Notes: a model not told the origin generated them from the sequence alone. 64,000 bases of DNA from Candidatus Pyrohabitans jungbluthii (GCA_002010065.2 MTMD02000008.1:62001-126000); one strand, 5' to 3'. Numbered from the stretch's first letter, positions 25,128-34,133 are shown. A program made the numbers and translations.

Positions 25128-28100
25128 CTACCCAATCCCCCTAATCTCCTCATAAAGCTCCCGTAGCGCCTCCTCATAATTCATCTCTCCCCTCTCAATG
25201 GCGTCCATCTTTTCCTCGAGTAGCTTTGTCCTCTCCTCTGATACGAAGTTACCATACCTGCGCGAAAGGTAGGTGTAGACCTCCTTCCCTAGCCTTGTGG
25301 GCAGGACTCTGCCGTTGCGCTCAACCACATACCTGCGCAGGAAAAGGCGGTCGAGTATTGTGGCGTAGGTGGAAGGTCTGCCTATGCCGCGAGCCTTCAT
25401 AAGCTGAATAATCTCAGCCTGGGTGAGAAGCTTCGCTTTTGGCAGGAGGAGCACCTTTGCCCTAGCTCTGATTCTGCCAAGAGGTAATGCCTTTCTCACA
25501 GGTGCAGCCCATCGGTAGAGCTCAACTGCTCTCCCCCTCGCCTCCAAAATGCGCTCCTCCTCGATGCTTTCCTCATCCCAGGCGACACGGTAGCGCGCCA
25601 CCTTAGCCACGAATGGCTTTGCCTGGCTTGCCATGAAGCGCCTGAATATTAAGTCGTAAAGCGCCAGGTGGCGCCAGGTTAATGCTTCTGCGTAAACCAC
25701 GCCCTCGCTTATCAATCGCTGCAGCGTCTCCTTGGGCACTGCCCTTGTCGGGCGAATGCACTCGTGCGCACCCTCGGCACGCCACTCTCTGCCGGCGAAA
25801 TCCTCGCCTAAGAATTCCCTCGCCAGCCTCAGTCCAACGTCGCTAACCCTAGTTGAGTCTGTGCGGTGGTAGGTTATAAGTCCGCTTTCGAAGAGTTCCT
25901 GCGCCAGCTTCATGGCATCCTTTGCAGGTATCTTGAGGATAGCGTAGGCGTCCCTGAGAAGGGTGTCTGTCGTGTAGGGTGGCAGAGGGGTGCGTTCTTC
26001 CTCCTTCTCCTCAATCAGAGAGATTTCCAGCTCCAGCTCTTCTCTGTCCACGCCCTCCAGGCTCAGCCCCAGCTCCTTGATCACAGCGACGCGCCTCTTC
26101 TGCTTGTGCTCTTCCGCGCGCCTGATAACCCAGCCCAGCACAGGTGTCTGAGCTCTGCCTGCGGAGAGGTTGGTTCTTGAGAAAACCTGCCACAGCTTCT
26201 GACTCAGGGTGAAGCCTATCCAGCGGTCCTCTATCCTTCGCACAATCTGCGCCTTCACAAGCCTCTCGTCTATGTCGCGGAGGTTGCTTAACGCCTCGCT
26301 TACCGCTCGTCTGGTAACCTCGTGGAACTCCGCCCGCTTAACACGACCGCAGCCCGCGAGAAGATTAGCTAGGTCCCATGCTATCTTCTCCCCTTCTGCA
26401 TCTGGGTCTGTGCCGATTATCACCTCGCCTGCGTCTTTTGCAAGCTTGCGAAGCGTCTCCACTCTGCGAGAAGCGTCGTCTATTGCAATGCTTCCGCATT
26501 TGGGGCAAGCCTCCGCAGTGAAGGTGAACTGGTAGCCGCAGTTTCGGCAGCGCTTTATGCTGGCATAGACCGGCACAAAACTGGAGTTGAGCTCTACTCC
26601 ATGAAAGCCTCGATCGGTTACCAGGTCCACCACATGACCTAAGCATGCGGTGACCAGAAGCACCCGTGTGGAGGTGGGCACCTCATACGCAATAAGCTCA
26701 GCTTCCTCGCCCCTTCGGAGCACGCGAACGCTGGGTTTGCCGAAGAATCGCGAGATCTGCCTTGCCTTTGTTGGACTTTCTACGATAAAAAGCGCAGGAG
26801 TTATCATTTCACTGAGCTTAGCTCTGCGTTTATACTGCACCCTGCTCTCATCAATCTCCCTTGCAAGCTTGGCGAAATCCACCTCCTCGAGGCTTTTAAA
26901 CTCTATATCGTAGTAGCTCGCACGCTGGATAAAGGCGTTGAGAAGTGCCTTATCGTTTTCAAGGAGGAATGAAGCACCCTTGGTAAGCCCTCCTGCGAAT
27001 AACCGTGAGGTTCTCCCAGAGCCCTGAATGTAGGTCCTGACGTCAGGGAATATCACCTCGCCCTCGCGGACAACCACGTCCTTCTCTTCCGTTTTTCCCT
27101 CCTTTACAAGCCTGCCAAGCACCTCACGAAGCCTCTTTTGAAGCTCTGCATCCCTCTCCAGTGTGGAAAGCTTTGGCAGAAACTCTTTAATCTCATCACG
27201 GTTCCTGAAAATAAGCGCAAGCACCCTGAGCATTCCGGGGCTCAAGCTATCTATTTCAGCGAGGCACAGCCTTATCGCGGGTGCGCCCACAAATATCGCG
27301 AAGCGTATGCGCTCCGGCAGGTCTAACCCTCGAACCAAGGTACCGTAGTAGTAGGAGGTGCCTATCAGGTGCTCGAGTTCGCCACGCTCAAAGGCTGCGA
27401 AGTCCCTTTTATCCCCAGAGCTTACAATGCCAACCTTGAGACCATTAAGGGCTTCATGCAGCCTCTCCGCCTCCTCAGCGCTCCTCGCGAAAATCAGCCC
27501 TCCAGAGCCCATTTTCCTGAGGATTTTCTTAATTATGCCAATGTTCTCATCGCTGACTGCGAAGTCCTCGACGTTGCGAAGCGCGTAGCTGGTTGCCCCC
27601 ACGTCAAAGTTCAGAAGCTCCCTGAAAAGCCTCGTCTGCTTCCCGGGCTTAGCCGTAGCCGTGGAAACCATGAGCGCACCCTTGGGTGAGCCCTTCCACT
27701 TTCCACCCTCGCGGGAGAAGCCCAGGAGAAGGAGAATCTTCTCCACATTTCTCGAGCCCTTAAGCACTGCATCCACGTCGTCCACGAAGATGAAGTTGAA
27801 ACTCCTGCCTCTGAGCAGGTCAAACCTCCTGGCAAGGAAGCTTGTTGTGGTAACAAGAATGCTGCATTTTCCCTGAGAAAGAAACTCAAAGAACCTTTCC
27901 TTCTCGTTCTTCTTGAGCTCCGAGTGGTAGTAGAGGACCCCTATGCCCTCACCATCGCCGTTGAAGGACGCGCTTAGCTCTGCTCTACCGGCATAGCTCC
28001 TTAAGCTCGCCACCACCTGATTCACGAGTAGCGTGGTGGGGAGCAGGATGTAGCTTCTTTTATTGTGCAGCGCAAGGAAGAGTGCCATCACAGCACCAAA

Positions 28101-28358
28101 GGACGTCTTCCCCACGCCAGTGGGCGCGACAGCCGCAAAGCTCTCGCCGCGAAGCACGCGCCGCGCCCAAAGCTGTTGGAGTGCCCTCGGTTCAGCAATG
28201 GTTTTCCTGAAAAAGCTCAGAAACTCCTCAACCAGTGCCTCCTCTTTTGTGAGGCACAGCAGCTTTCCCCGCAGCCTACATATCCCCTGCCCGGCTTCGT
28301 CTACGCTTAAATCACCGCCGCATTCGCTGCAGAGAGCCTCGTAAATAGCCTCGAGCAT
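25128..28358 (-). CDS. rgy: Reverse gyrase
   Basis: 1076 residues from ATG 28356-28358 (a GTG directly before it is possible). The N-terminal zinc finger has C11, C14, C28 and C36. The SF2 helicase-like half has APTGVGKTSFG and FVDDVDAVLK. The topoisomerase IA half begins near ALFIVESPTKARQISRFFGKP, contains a second zinc motif (CRNCGYQFTFTAEACPKCG) and carries the active tyrosine in LITYHRTDSTR. The order and length match reverse gyrase, which introduces positive supercoils and is a hallmark of (hyper)thermophiles. No truncation or split is seen. Confidence 0.97.
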   Translation of the reverse strand: MLEAIYEALCSECGGDLSVDEAGQGICRLRGKLLCLTKEEALVEEFLSFFRKTIAEPRALQQLWARRVLRGESFAAVAPTGVGKTSFGAVMALFLALHNKRSYILLPTTLLVNQVVASLRSYAGRAELSASFNGDGEGIGVLYYHSELKKNEKERFFEFLSQGKCSILVTTTSFLARRFDLLRGRSFNFIFVDDVDAVLKGSRNVEKILLLLGFSREGGKWKGSPKGALMVSTATAKPGKQTRLFRELLNFDVGATSYALRNVEDFAVSDENIGIIKKILRKMGSGGLIFARSAEEAERLHEALNGLKVGIVSSGDKRDFAAFERGELEHLIGTSYYYGTLVRGLDLPERIRFAIFVGAPAIRLCLAEIDSLSPGMLRVLALIFRNRDEIKEFLPKLSTLERDAELQKRLREVLGRLVKEGKTEEKDVVVREGEVIFPDVRTYIQGSGRTSRLFAGGLTKGASFLLENDKALLNAFIQRASYYDIEFKSLEEVDFAKLAREIDESRVQYKRRAKLSEMITPALFIVESPTKARQISRFFGKPSVRVLRRGEEAELIAYEVPTSTRVLLVTACLGHVVDLVTDRGFHGVELNSSFVPVYASIKRCRNCGYQFTFTAEACPKCGSIAIDDASRRVETLRKLAKDAGEVIIGTDPDAEGEKIAWDLANLLAGCGRVKRAEFHEVTRRAVSEALSNLRDIDERLVKAQIVRRIEDRWIGFTLSQKLWQVFSRTNLSAGRAQTPVLGWVIRRAEEHKQKRRVAVIKELGLSLEGVDREELELEISLIEEKEEERTPLPPYTTDTLLRDAYAILKIPAKDAMKLAQELFESGLITYHRTDSTRVSDVGLRLAREFLGEDFAGREWRAEGAHECIRPTRAVPKETLQRLISEGVVYAEALTWRHLALYDLIFRRFMASQAKPFVAKVARYRVAWDEESIEEERILEARGRAVELYRWAAPVRKALPLGRIRARAKVLLLPKAKLLTQAEIIQLMKARGIGRPSTYATILDRLFLRRYVVERNGRVLPTRLGKEVYTYLSRRYGNFVSEERTKLLEEKMDAIERGEMNYEEALRELYEEIRGIG

Positions 28359-28399
28359 CACTCAAAAAAGCGGCGCCACCAGAGATAAATACTTTCCCA

Positions 28400-30313
28400 T
28401 CACTTTACCCTGAATACATCCAGGTTCTGCACCGCCCGCGTCTCGCTGTAGGTGCGCTTGTAGAGCGAGGATGCAAGTTCTATGCACTTGCTCTCCTCGC
28501 CATGGCAGGTGATTATGCGCTCTGGCTTTGGATTCAGTCTGCGCACGTAGTTGATTAACTGGTTGCGGTCGCTGTGCCCTGAGAAGCCCTCTATGGTGTG
28601 AACCTCCATGTTTATCGTCACAACCTTGGTCTTGCCGTTCTCCTTCATGGGGATCTCCTTCCATCCCTTCTGGATGCGCCTGCCAAGGCTGCCCTCTGCT
28701 TGGTAGCCCACGAAGATCAGCGAGTTCTTCTCGTCGTCGGCGAGGTGGCGCAGGTACTCAATGCTTGGCCCACCTGTAAGCATACCGGAGGTTGCCAGAA
28801 TAACGCTGGGTTCGCCGTCAATTACCTCCTTCCGCTTCGCTGTGCCAGTGACGCGCTTGAATATGTCGCTGAGGAACGGGTTATGCCCGCGGTGGAATAT
28901 CTCTGTTCGCAGCATCCGGTTGAGGTATTCAGGGTAGGTGGTGTGTATCGCTGTTGCTTCCCATATCATGCCGTCCAAGTAGACTGGTATCTCCTCAAGA
29001 ACGCCATTGTTAACGTAGTCCTCCAGTGTGAGCATAAGCTCCTGCGCTCTGCCAACGCTGAACACAGGCACGAGAACCTTACCCTTGCGCTCTATCGTGC
29101 GCCTTATTATCTTAATAAGCTCCTCCTCGGCGCGTCTTCGACTCGGGAGAATGTCGCGCTTGCCGCCGTAGGTGCTCTCGATTATTAGCGTCTCCAAGCG
29201 GGGAAAGCGGAAGTTCGCGGGCTCAAGCAAGCGGGAGCGCTCAAACTTTATGTCTCCTGTATATGCCAGGTTGTAGAGCCCATCGCCGATATGGAAGTGT
29301 GCTATGGAAGAGCCCAGAATGTGCCCTGCGTTGTGAAGGGTTAAGCGAACATCTGGCGCAATGTCTGTGACATCTCCATACTCAAGGGGAATGACGTACT
29401 TGAGCATCTCCTTTATGAACTTTCGCGGGTAGGGTGGCTGCCTGCCTTCGCGCTCCACAACGTCGAGGTAATCCCACTGGAGCAGAAACATCAGGTCGCG
29501 AGTGGGAGGTGTGCAGTACACTGGACCCTCGTAGCCCATATAGTAGAGAAAAGGCACAAAGCCGCAGTGGTCAAGATGGGCATGGGTAATCACCACCGCA
29601 TCAAGCTGCTGGATGTCAAACTCAGGTATGTTCAGGTAGGGGTATGCCTTCTCAGAATCGCCGGCAGCAACGTTAACACCGCAGTCTATTAAAATCCTGC
29701 TCTCAGGTGTGTGGAGGTACATGCAGGTTCGCCCTACCTCGCGGAAGCCACCTAAAGCGGAGACACGTATCCAGTATGTATCCCTCGGGCGGGTGGAGCG
29801 GTGTATCCTTCGCCCTATCTTGAGAAGAATCTCCTTGCGCTTGTCGCTGCTCGCAAGGAGCTGATGGCGAATGCTCTTAACTATCTTTGACTCAATGGGC
29901 GGCGCACGTCTCACGCGGGGGAGCCAGCCTATAGCGACACGAATATCATTTAGCGTTTTCCCAGCCTTGCCTATAACCAAACCCGGCTTTATAGCCTCTA
30001 TGATAACCTCACCGAAGACAGGGTCGAACTTTATGTCTGTTATTCCCGCTTCCTCAGGTACAATCTCCTTTATCTTCTTTATTGCTGTCTCCTCGTCGCT
30101 TAGTACGCTGGAATCTGGGCGTATAATTATGCGTTTGCGTATTATCTTTGCAAGTTCTTTAATTATGTTGCTGTCCGCTGCAAGCACCGCTGGGTTTTTA
30201 GAGTACAGTACAAGCTCACTACCTTCAAAGTCCACCTTGGTAATCAACGCAGAGGCTGGAACGTTTTCCTTTACTATGCTTTTAATCTCCTCCAGTGTGT
30301 CTCTGGCTCTCAT
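28400..30313 (-). CDS. fttA: KH/beta-CASP ribonuclease aCPSF1 (FttA)
   Basis: 637 residues from ATG 30311-30313, five bases after GAGGAAG. The KH-type N-terminal domains (~1-170, including PGLVIGKAGKTLNDIR) precede a metallo-beta-lactamase core (VITHAHLDHCGFVPFL; GDIKFER) and a beta-CASP insertion (ESTYGGKRDILPSR, ATSGMLTGGPSIEYL), with the terminal histidine region (GFSGHSDRNQLINYV, TCHGE). In archaea this enzyme cuts nascent RNA at U-rich sites and terminates transcription. It lies between the proteasome beta and reverse gyrase genes, all on the minus strand. Confidence 0.95.
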   Translation of the reverse strand: MRARDTLEEIKSIVKENVPASALITKVDFEGSELVLYSKNPAVLAADSNIIKELAKIIRKRIIIRPDSSVLSDEETAIKKIKEIVPEEAGITDIKFDPVFGEVIIEAIKPGLVIGKAGKTLNDIRVAIGWLPRVRRAPPIESKIVKSIRHQLLASSDKRKEILLKIGRRIHRSTRPRDTYWIRVSALGGFREVGRTCMYLHTPESRILIDCGVNVAAGDSEKAYPYLNIPEFDIQQLDAVVITHAHLDHCGFVPFLYYMGYEGPVYCTPPTRDLMFLLQWDYLDVVEREGRQPPYPRKFIKEMLKYVIPLEYGDVTDIAPDVRLTLHNAGHILGSSIAHFHIGDGLYNLAYTGDIKFERSRLLEPANFRFPRLETLIIESTYGGKRDILPSRRRAEEELIKIIRRTIERKGKVLVPVFSVGRAQELMLTLEDYVNNGVLEEIPVYLDGMIWEATAIHTTYPEYLNRMLRTEIFHRGHNPFLSDIFKRVTGTAKRKEVIDGEPSVILATSGMLTGGPSIEYLRHLADDEKNSLIFVGYQAEGSLGRRIQKGWKEIPMKENGKTKVVTINMEVHTIEGFSGHSDRNQLINYVRRLNPKPERIITCHGEESKCIELASSLYKRTYSETRAVQNLDVFRVK

Positions 30314-30393
30314 AAGCACTTCCTCTTTTTAATTGAAATAAAATAATGAGAGATAATTGAGATTCTAAAGAAGGGAGAAGGGATAAAATCCCT

Positions 30394-31032
30394 TCAGAGG
30401 GTTTCTATTATCTCGTTTACTTCCTCTTCAGAAAGCTTTGTAGCTTTTTCCTTCGTTATTTTAATCACGTCTATTCCATTTCCTGTCATTGCATCGCGCT
30501 CCAGAGCGGCACGTATTGCGCGAATCGCAACCTTTGTTGCTGCATCTATATCCATGTCCTCCTTGTAAGCGTCCTCCAGCACGCCGTAAGCGTAGGGCGA
30601 GCCAGAGCCGGTGGCGATTACCCTGTCCTCAATGGCGCTGCCAAGTGGATCCAGAGAGTAGAGCTTAGCTCCGGTCTTGTCCACACCGCCTATTATAAGC
30701 TGCACTATAAGCGGGAAGTAGCGCGATGAGAATAGCACATTACCCATGAGGGTGGATATAGCCTGGACGCCTATCTCCTCACCCTTTCGCATCCTGTAAA
30801 GCCTTGCCTCGGCGCGCATCCACCTTATGAGTGCCTGAGCGTCGCCCACTGCCCCAGCCACTGTCGCAGCCAGGTGCTTGTCTATTATAAAGCTCTTCTG
30901 CACCACCTTGTGGGCTATCAGCGTACCCATTGTAGCACGCTTATCGCTGACAAGCACCACACCATCGCTTGTGGCTAGCCCCACTGTGGTGGTTCCCTTC
31001 ATGTATTCCTTTACCCTTTCCACGGCCTCCAT
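30394..31032 (-). CDS. psmB: Proteasome beta subunit
   Basis: 212 residues. A 13-residue propeptide ending in KG precedes the autocatalytic Thr14 (TTTVGLATSDGVVL). In mature numbering Asp17 and Lys33, needed for catalysis, are present. SGSGSPYAYGVLE is the usual substrate-side loop. It forms the proteolytic rings of the archaeal 20S proteasome; no alpha subunit gene is in the window. GGAGGT precedes the ATG by seven bases, and a TATA box TTTATATATG lies at about 31093-31102 on the minus strand. Confidence 0.97.
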   Translation of the reverse strand: MEAVERVKEYMKGTTTVGLATSDGVVLVSDKRATMGTLIAHKVVQKSFIIDKHLAATVAGAVGDAQALIRWMRAEARLYRMRKGEEIGVQAISTLMGNVLFSSRYFPLIVQLIIGGVDKTGAKLYSLDPLGSAIEDRVIATGSGSPYAYGVLEDAYKEDMDIDAATKVAIRAIRAALERDAMTGNGIDVIKITKEKATKLSEEEVNEIIETL

Positions 31033-31146
31033 TAATTAACCTCCAAGAAAAAGGGAGTAAAACCAGTTTGTTACTACTATTGAGGGTTTTCCCATATATA
31101 AATATTACTATAAAAATGCGAGAAGTTAAGCGCAAATCTGAAAAAC

Positions 31147-31866
31147 ATGAAAAAAATCTTCGGTGAGGCAGCTTGCATAATCGGGGATGCTCTAGTAGTG
31201 GCTGATCTCCACATGGGGGTGGAGAATGAACTACGAAGCCAGGGTTTAAGGGTGCCCTCCCAGAGGGTAAATATGGAAAGAAGGCTGCTTGACCTCATCG
31301 AGAAAACGAATGTCAAGAGGGTTGTGATCCTAGGCGACCTGAAGCACAGTATACCAAAAGCGAGCTGGCAGGAGTACGCCGAGGTTCCGCAGCTTATTCA
31401 TGCTCTTGAAGCTAGGGCAGAGTTGGTTGTGGTGAAGGGGAACCACGACGCCAGCATAGAGAGGCTGCTCCCCTCCACTGAGGTGGTGGACAGCCTTGTG
31501 ATAGGCGACGTGCTGCTGGTGCACGGGCACATGCGTGCGAAGAGCTTGGACTTCACGCGAATAGTGCTGGCACACAATCACCCGGCGGTGGAGTTTGTGG
31601 ACGAGCTTGGTGGAAGGATGCGTGAAAAGGTCTGGCTGGAGCTGGAGTTCAGAGAGGAGGCGCTACTAAAGCTTGGTTTGGAAAGGAGTCCCCGCATAAC
31701 TGTGATGCCCGCCTTTAATGAGCTTATTGAGGGCGTGCCATTTAACAACGTGACTCAGGGTCAAGGACCGCTGCTGAGGGAAGAGCTGGTGGACTTAGGG
31801 GAGGCGAGAGCTTACCTCCTGGACGGCACGGAGCTTGGCAAACTGAAGGAGCTTGCACAACTTTAG
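31147..31866 (+). CDS. Calcineurin-type metallophosphoesterase
   Basis: 239 residues with the phosphoesterase motifs ADLHMG, GDLKH, GNHD and HGHM, followed by a histidine in LAHNHP. It belongs to the small archaeal family distantly related to SbcD/Mre11 and to the bacterial ligase-associated phosphoesterases; the substrate is unknown. The promoter region is shared with the divergent proteasome gene. The last four bases overlap the convergent prenyltransferase gene. Confidence 0.85.
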   Translation: MKKIFGEAACIIGDALVVADLHMGVENELRSQGLRVPSQRVNMERRLLDLIEKTNVKRVVILGDLKHSIPKASWQEYAEVPQLIHALEARAELVVVKGNHDASIERLLPSTEVVDSLVIGDVLLVHGHMRAKSLDFTRIVLAHNHPAVEFVDELGGRMREKVWLELEFREEALLKLGLERSPRITVMPAFNELIEGVPFNNVTQGQGPLLREELVDLGEARAYLLDGTELGKLKELAQL

Positions 31867-32678
31867 TGCACCGCACCAGCGAGGAAGGAGAGCAGGGCGA
31901 TAAACATCGCCACCTTTATATATCTGGCGCTTTTGGCAGGGTCGCGTTTTTTTAATAGTACTGCGAGAGAGTAGAGGAAGATCGCATCTGCGATGCCCAC
32001 AATAGGTAGGTAGAAGACGCCAAGAATATTCATGTGGTAGGGAAGGGGGCTAAGAAGCACAGCAGCTAGTAGGAACGCAGACGCGACGTAAGCGCTCCTC
32101 CGCGTGCCTATCCTCACCGGTAAGGTTCTACACTCACCCCGGTCGCCTCTCAGGTCTGCGATGTCCTTTACAATTTCTCGGGAGGTGTTGGCAAGCGCTG
32201 CGAGAGCGACGAAGATGAGCGTCGCCTTAGGTTGAGACGTGGCAATGCCGCCATAAAGAAAGGGCGAGGCTACGAGGTAGCTAACTGTAAGGTTCTTGCT
32301 CAGCCCGCCAGCGCGCTTTATTCTCCATGCATACGAGTAGAGTAGCGCAGAGTTGAAGGCTGCCAGGAAGAAAGCAGCAGGGCTTATTAGTAGCGCAAGC
32401 GCAATGCCTGAAGCAAAGAGAAGTAACGCGTAGTTCCTCGCCACCCACCTCTGCAGCGCACCTCGAGGGAGCACCCTGTGAGGGGCGTTTATCTTATCTA
32501 TATCATAATCGTAGTAGTCGTTTATCACATTGCCAGCGCCGCACACCATGAAGGCAATAACGCACGCGAGAGCCACGTCAGCGCTGAAGTTGCCAGAGGC
32601 TATGCTTGCCCCGAGAAACACCGCAAAGGCTGCCATTGCACAGTTCACAGGTCTGAGGATTTCTAGATAGGCGCGCAT
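31863..32678 (-). CDS. Digeranylgeranylglyceryl phosphate synthase (UbiA family)
   Basis: 271 residues from ATG 32676-32678 (GTG 32690 would add four). The prenyl-diphosphate sites are NDYYDYDIDKINAPHR and DIADLRGDRGECRTLP, with about eight membrane helices. It resembles the archaeal enzyme adding the second geranylgeranyl chain to make the ether-lipid core. GGCGGTG lies about nine bases before the ATG and a minus-strand TATA (GATTTATATTC) at 32725-32735. A decayed relative of its C-terminal part lies at 7365-7560. Confidence 0.88.
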   Translation of the reverse strand: MRAYLEILRPVNCAMAAFAVFLGASIASGNFSADVALACVIAFMVCGAGNVINDYYDYDIDKINAPHRVLPRGALQRWVARNYALLLFASGIALALLISPAAFFLAAFNSALLYSYAWRIKRAGGLSKNLTVSYLVASPFLYGGIATSQPKATLIFVALAALANTSREIVKDIADLRGDRGECRTLPVRIGTRRSAYVASAFLLAAVLLSPLPYHMNILGVFYLPIVGIADAIFLYSLAVLLKKRDPAKSARYIKVAMFIALLSFLAGAVH

Positions 32679-32782
32679 ACCACATAACACCGCCTTGCAG
32701 AGGTGCTATATAGGTGCAGCCATGAATATAAATCCCTTTCTATAATGGTTATTGGTCGTTAAAGGTGGAAATAAAAACTGAC

Positions 32783-32855
32783 AGCCCCGTGGTGTAGCGG
32801 TCAATCATGCGGGACTCTGGATCCTGCGACGGCGGTTCGAATCCGCCCGGGGCTA
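32783..32855 (+). tRNA. tRNA-Gln(CTG)
   Basis: AGCCCCG (32783-32789) pairs with CGGGGCT (32848-32854), discriminator A at 32855. The anticodon loop CTCTGGA gives anticodon CTG. The T arm is GGCGG-TTCGAAT-CCGCC. No CCA is encoded and no intron is visible. The last 17 bases, including the discriminator, are repeated exactly at 32998-33014. Confidence 0.95.
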
Positions 32856-33014
32856 TCCAGGGGAGGGGAATGCCCCTCCCCTTCGGTATACCCCTCCCCG
32901 ACAGGGATACGAGGGAAAATACTATGGAAACATAGCGGTATTTAGCGTTAGCGAAAATACTGCAATATGATGATGCAACTGTCTGCAGTTGCGTTCTGAA
33001 TCCGCCCGGGGCTA
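32839..33014 (+). repeat. 17-bp duplication of the tRNA-Gln 3' end (att-like)
   Basis: GAATCCGCCCGGGGCTA occurs at 32839-32855 inside tRNA-Gln and again, identically and in the same orientation, at 32998-33014. A tRNA 3' end duplicated downstream is the usual signature of integration into a tRNA gene (attL/attR). Here only 142 bases separate the copies and hold no gene, so this is a tiny element, a deletion scar, or the tail of an RNA that reuses the tRNA 3' half. Confidence 0.7.
32860..32992 (+). ncRNA. Chain of hairpins behind tRNA-Gln, possible structured RNA
   Basis: Stems in order: GGGGAGGGG-AATG-CCCCTCCCC (32860-32881), possibly acting as the tRNA terminator; GTATACCC paired with GGGATAC (about 32886-32910, one bulge); CTATG-GAAA-CATAG (32922-32935), a GNRA-type tetraloop; GCGGTATTT paired with AAATACTGC (32935-32963), which shares one base with the previous stem; and GCAACTG-TCTG-CAGTTGC (32975-32992). 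Such a density of near-perfect stems is unusual for intergenic DNA. No known RNA family is recognised. Confidence 0.4.
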
Positions 33015-33136
33015 CTTACACTTTTTGATTTCAGTAAAATGATAGTTGCATGCCTGTTATATCAACACGGGAAGGTAATAACTGACAGACAATTATATAC
33101 ACAGGTCTTTTTAAAAAAATCAACAAAAAATATTAT

Positions 33137-33181
33137 CCTTTCCAATCAAAAAAGGAGGGGAACATGCGGCAAAGCCGCATG
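33137..33181 (-). repeat. Hairpin repeat copy A, also a likely terminator after NosL
   Basis: The plus strand reads GGAGGGGAACATGCGGC, then AAA and GCCGCATG, an eight-base perfect stem at 33163-33181. On the minus strand, after the NosL stop at 33188, this gives a hairpin followed by a CCTCCTTTTTTG run, as in an intrinsic terminator. A second copy with a compensating base-pair change lies at 35525-35569. Confidence 0.55.
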
Positions 33182-33187
33182 CTCTCT

Positions 33188-33757
33188 TTACATCTTCATT
33201 TCGCCTTCGCTACCCATATCCATGCCTTGCATGCCGCCCATCATCATTCCAAGGCTCTTTATAAGCTCTGGGGTAATGTCCTCGTAGGTTATCACCTCAC
33301 CGCCATGCTGCGAGGCAAAGGCATGGGCGTCTTCGCTCTTGGCAAAGGGCACAACATCATCACCCATAGGCCCCTGCACGTCGCTGCCCTTCACGTAGTA
33401 CGCCTTCGTCGCGTCGGTGTACTGCTTAGTAGCATAGTCGGTCACAAAAATCGCGGCTATGTCATTCTTGTTAATCCACTGCTTCGGCTCGTTTTTGTTG
33501 CTCAGGCCAAGCACAAACTTGAACATATCCTTGGGGGAGTCGAAGTGGTAGCGCTCGCCGTTCTTGAGCACCACCTGCGCACGCCACTCTGGATACTTCG
33601 CAGGCATCATACCGCACACCGGGCATTTGTCATTCATCGTTGGCTCAACAGGGGTAACCGCGGCGGGCTGTGCCTTCTCCGCAGGCGCCTTGGTGCATCC
33701 AGCAAATAAAAGCATGGCCATGGCGCTTATGAGGATTATCGTTCGCATCAACCTCAA
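33188..33757 (-). CDS. NosL-family lipoprotein with Met/Gly-rich tail
   Basis: 189 residues. The start chosen is TTG 33757, six bases after GGAGGTG; ATG 33748 also works. A lipoprotein signal ends at LLFAGC. The mature part has the NosL copper motif CPVCGMM and the fold seen in PEWRAQVVLKNGERYHFDSPKDMFKF and TDATKAYYVKG. The C-terminus is exceptionally methionine-rich (GMMMGGMQGMDMGSEGEMKM), an extra potential Cu(I)-binding tail. NosL delivers Cu(I) to nitrous oxide reductase in bacteria; no nosZ is present here. A role in metal supply to, or sensing for, the nearby cytochromes is inference. Confidence 0.85.
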   Translation of the reverse strand: MRLMRTIILISAMAMLLFAGCTKAPAEKAQPAAVTPVEPTMNDKCPVCGMMPAKYPEWRAQVVLKNGERYHFDSPKDMFKFVLGLSNKNEPKQWINKNDIAAIFVTDYATKQYTDATKAYYVKGSDVQGPMGDDVVPFAKSEDAHAFASQHGGEVITYEDITPELIKSLGMMMGGMQGMDMGSEGEMKM

Positions 33758-33889
33758 ATTATCCACCTCCTTATTTTTTAGTGATTTTTCTATTTAAAAA
33801 TGTTATATTTATAATTAATCATTGAAAGCGTTCCATGGTGAAAAATGCCTAGTACCCCCAAATGCAATATTGCCATATATGCGTAATAT

Positions 33890-33903
33890 CGCGTTTAAAC
33901 GCG
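33890..33903. promoter_or_regulatory. Perfect 14-bp palindrome upstream of NosL
   Basis: CGCGTTTAAACGCG lies between the 50-residue gene (stop 33938) and the NosL start, flanked by GCGTAATAT and GCGTAAATA. It could be an operator for nosL or a read-through control. A TATA-like TTATAAATATAAC on the minus strand lies closer to NosL (about 33808-33820). Confidence 0.35.
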
Positions 33904-33937
33904 TAAATAAAATAAAAATTAAAAATTTATGGAGACA

Positions 33938-34090
33938 TCATCCACATCCGAGCTTGTGCGGCGGAACGGTGGTTATCACTGGAGTTTTTGATGCTGCATC
34001 AGGAGCAGAGCCGCCGAGTGCCAGCCACGCTACAATCACAGCAACAATTGCCACACCTACGCCAATGTAGATTAACGTGTTCCTGTCCAT
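33938..34090 (-). CDS. 50-residue single-pass membrane protein
   Basis: The ATG at 34088-34090 follows AGAGGTGAT. The product has one membrane helix (TLIYIGVGVAIVAVIVAWLA) near its N-terminus and a short extracellular or lumenal tail ending in HKLGCG, with a single cysteine and histidine. It begins 43 bases after the pentahaem cytochrome on the same strand, so it is probably in that operon. No family is recognised. It might anchor or metallate the cytochrome or NosL (inference). Confidence 0.65.
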   Translation of the reverse strand: MDRNTLIYIGVGVAIVAVIVAWLALGGSAPDAASKTPVITTVPPHKLGCG

Positions 34091-34133
34091 AGCCTATCAC
34101 CTCTAAAAAGTGAAGGTAGGGGCAAATAACCCC

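Noticed and set aside
32856-33187. CRISPR-like or tandem repeat array near tRNA-Gln
   Set aside because: The repeats are different hairpins plus one tRNA-end duplication; no regular repeat-spacer pattern exists, and no cas gene is in the window.
33164-33709. Plus-strand frame with a good ribosome site at hairpin copy A
   Set aside because: The GGAGGGG and ATG belong to the repeated hairpin; the frame then runs antisense through NosL with a His-rich nonsense sequence.
33188-33757. Evidence for nitrous oxide reduction because of NosL
   Set aside because: No nosZ, nosD, nosF or nosY gene is in the window and NosL homologues occur with other systems, so respiration of N2O cannot be claimed.
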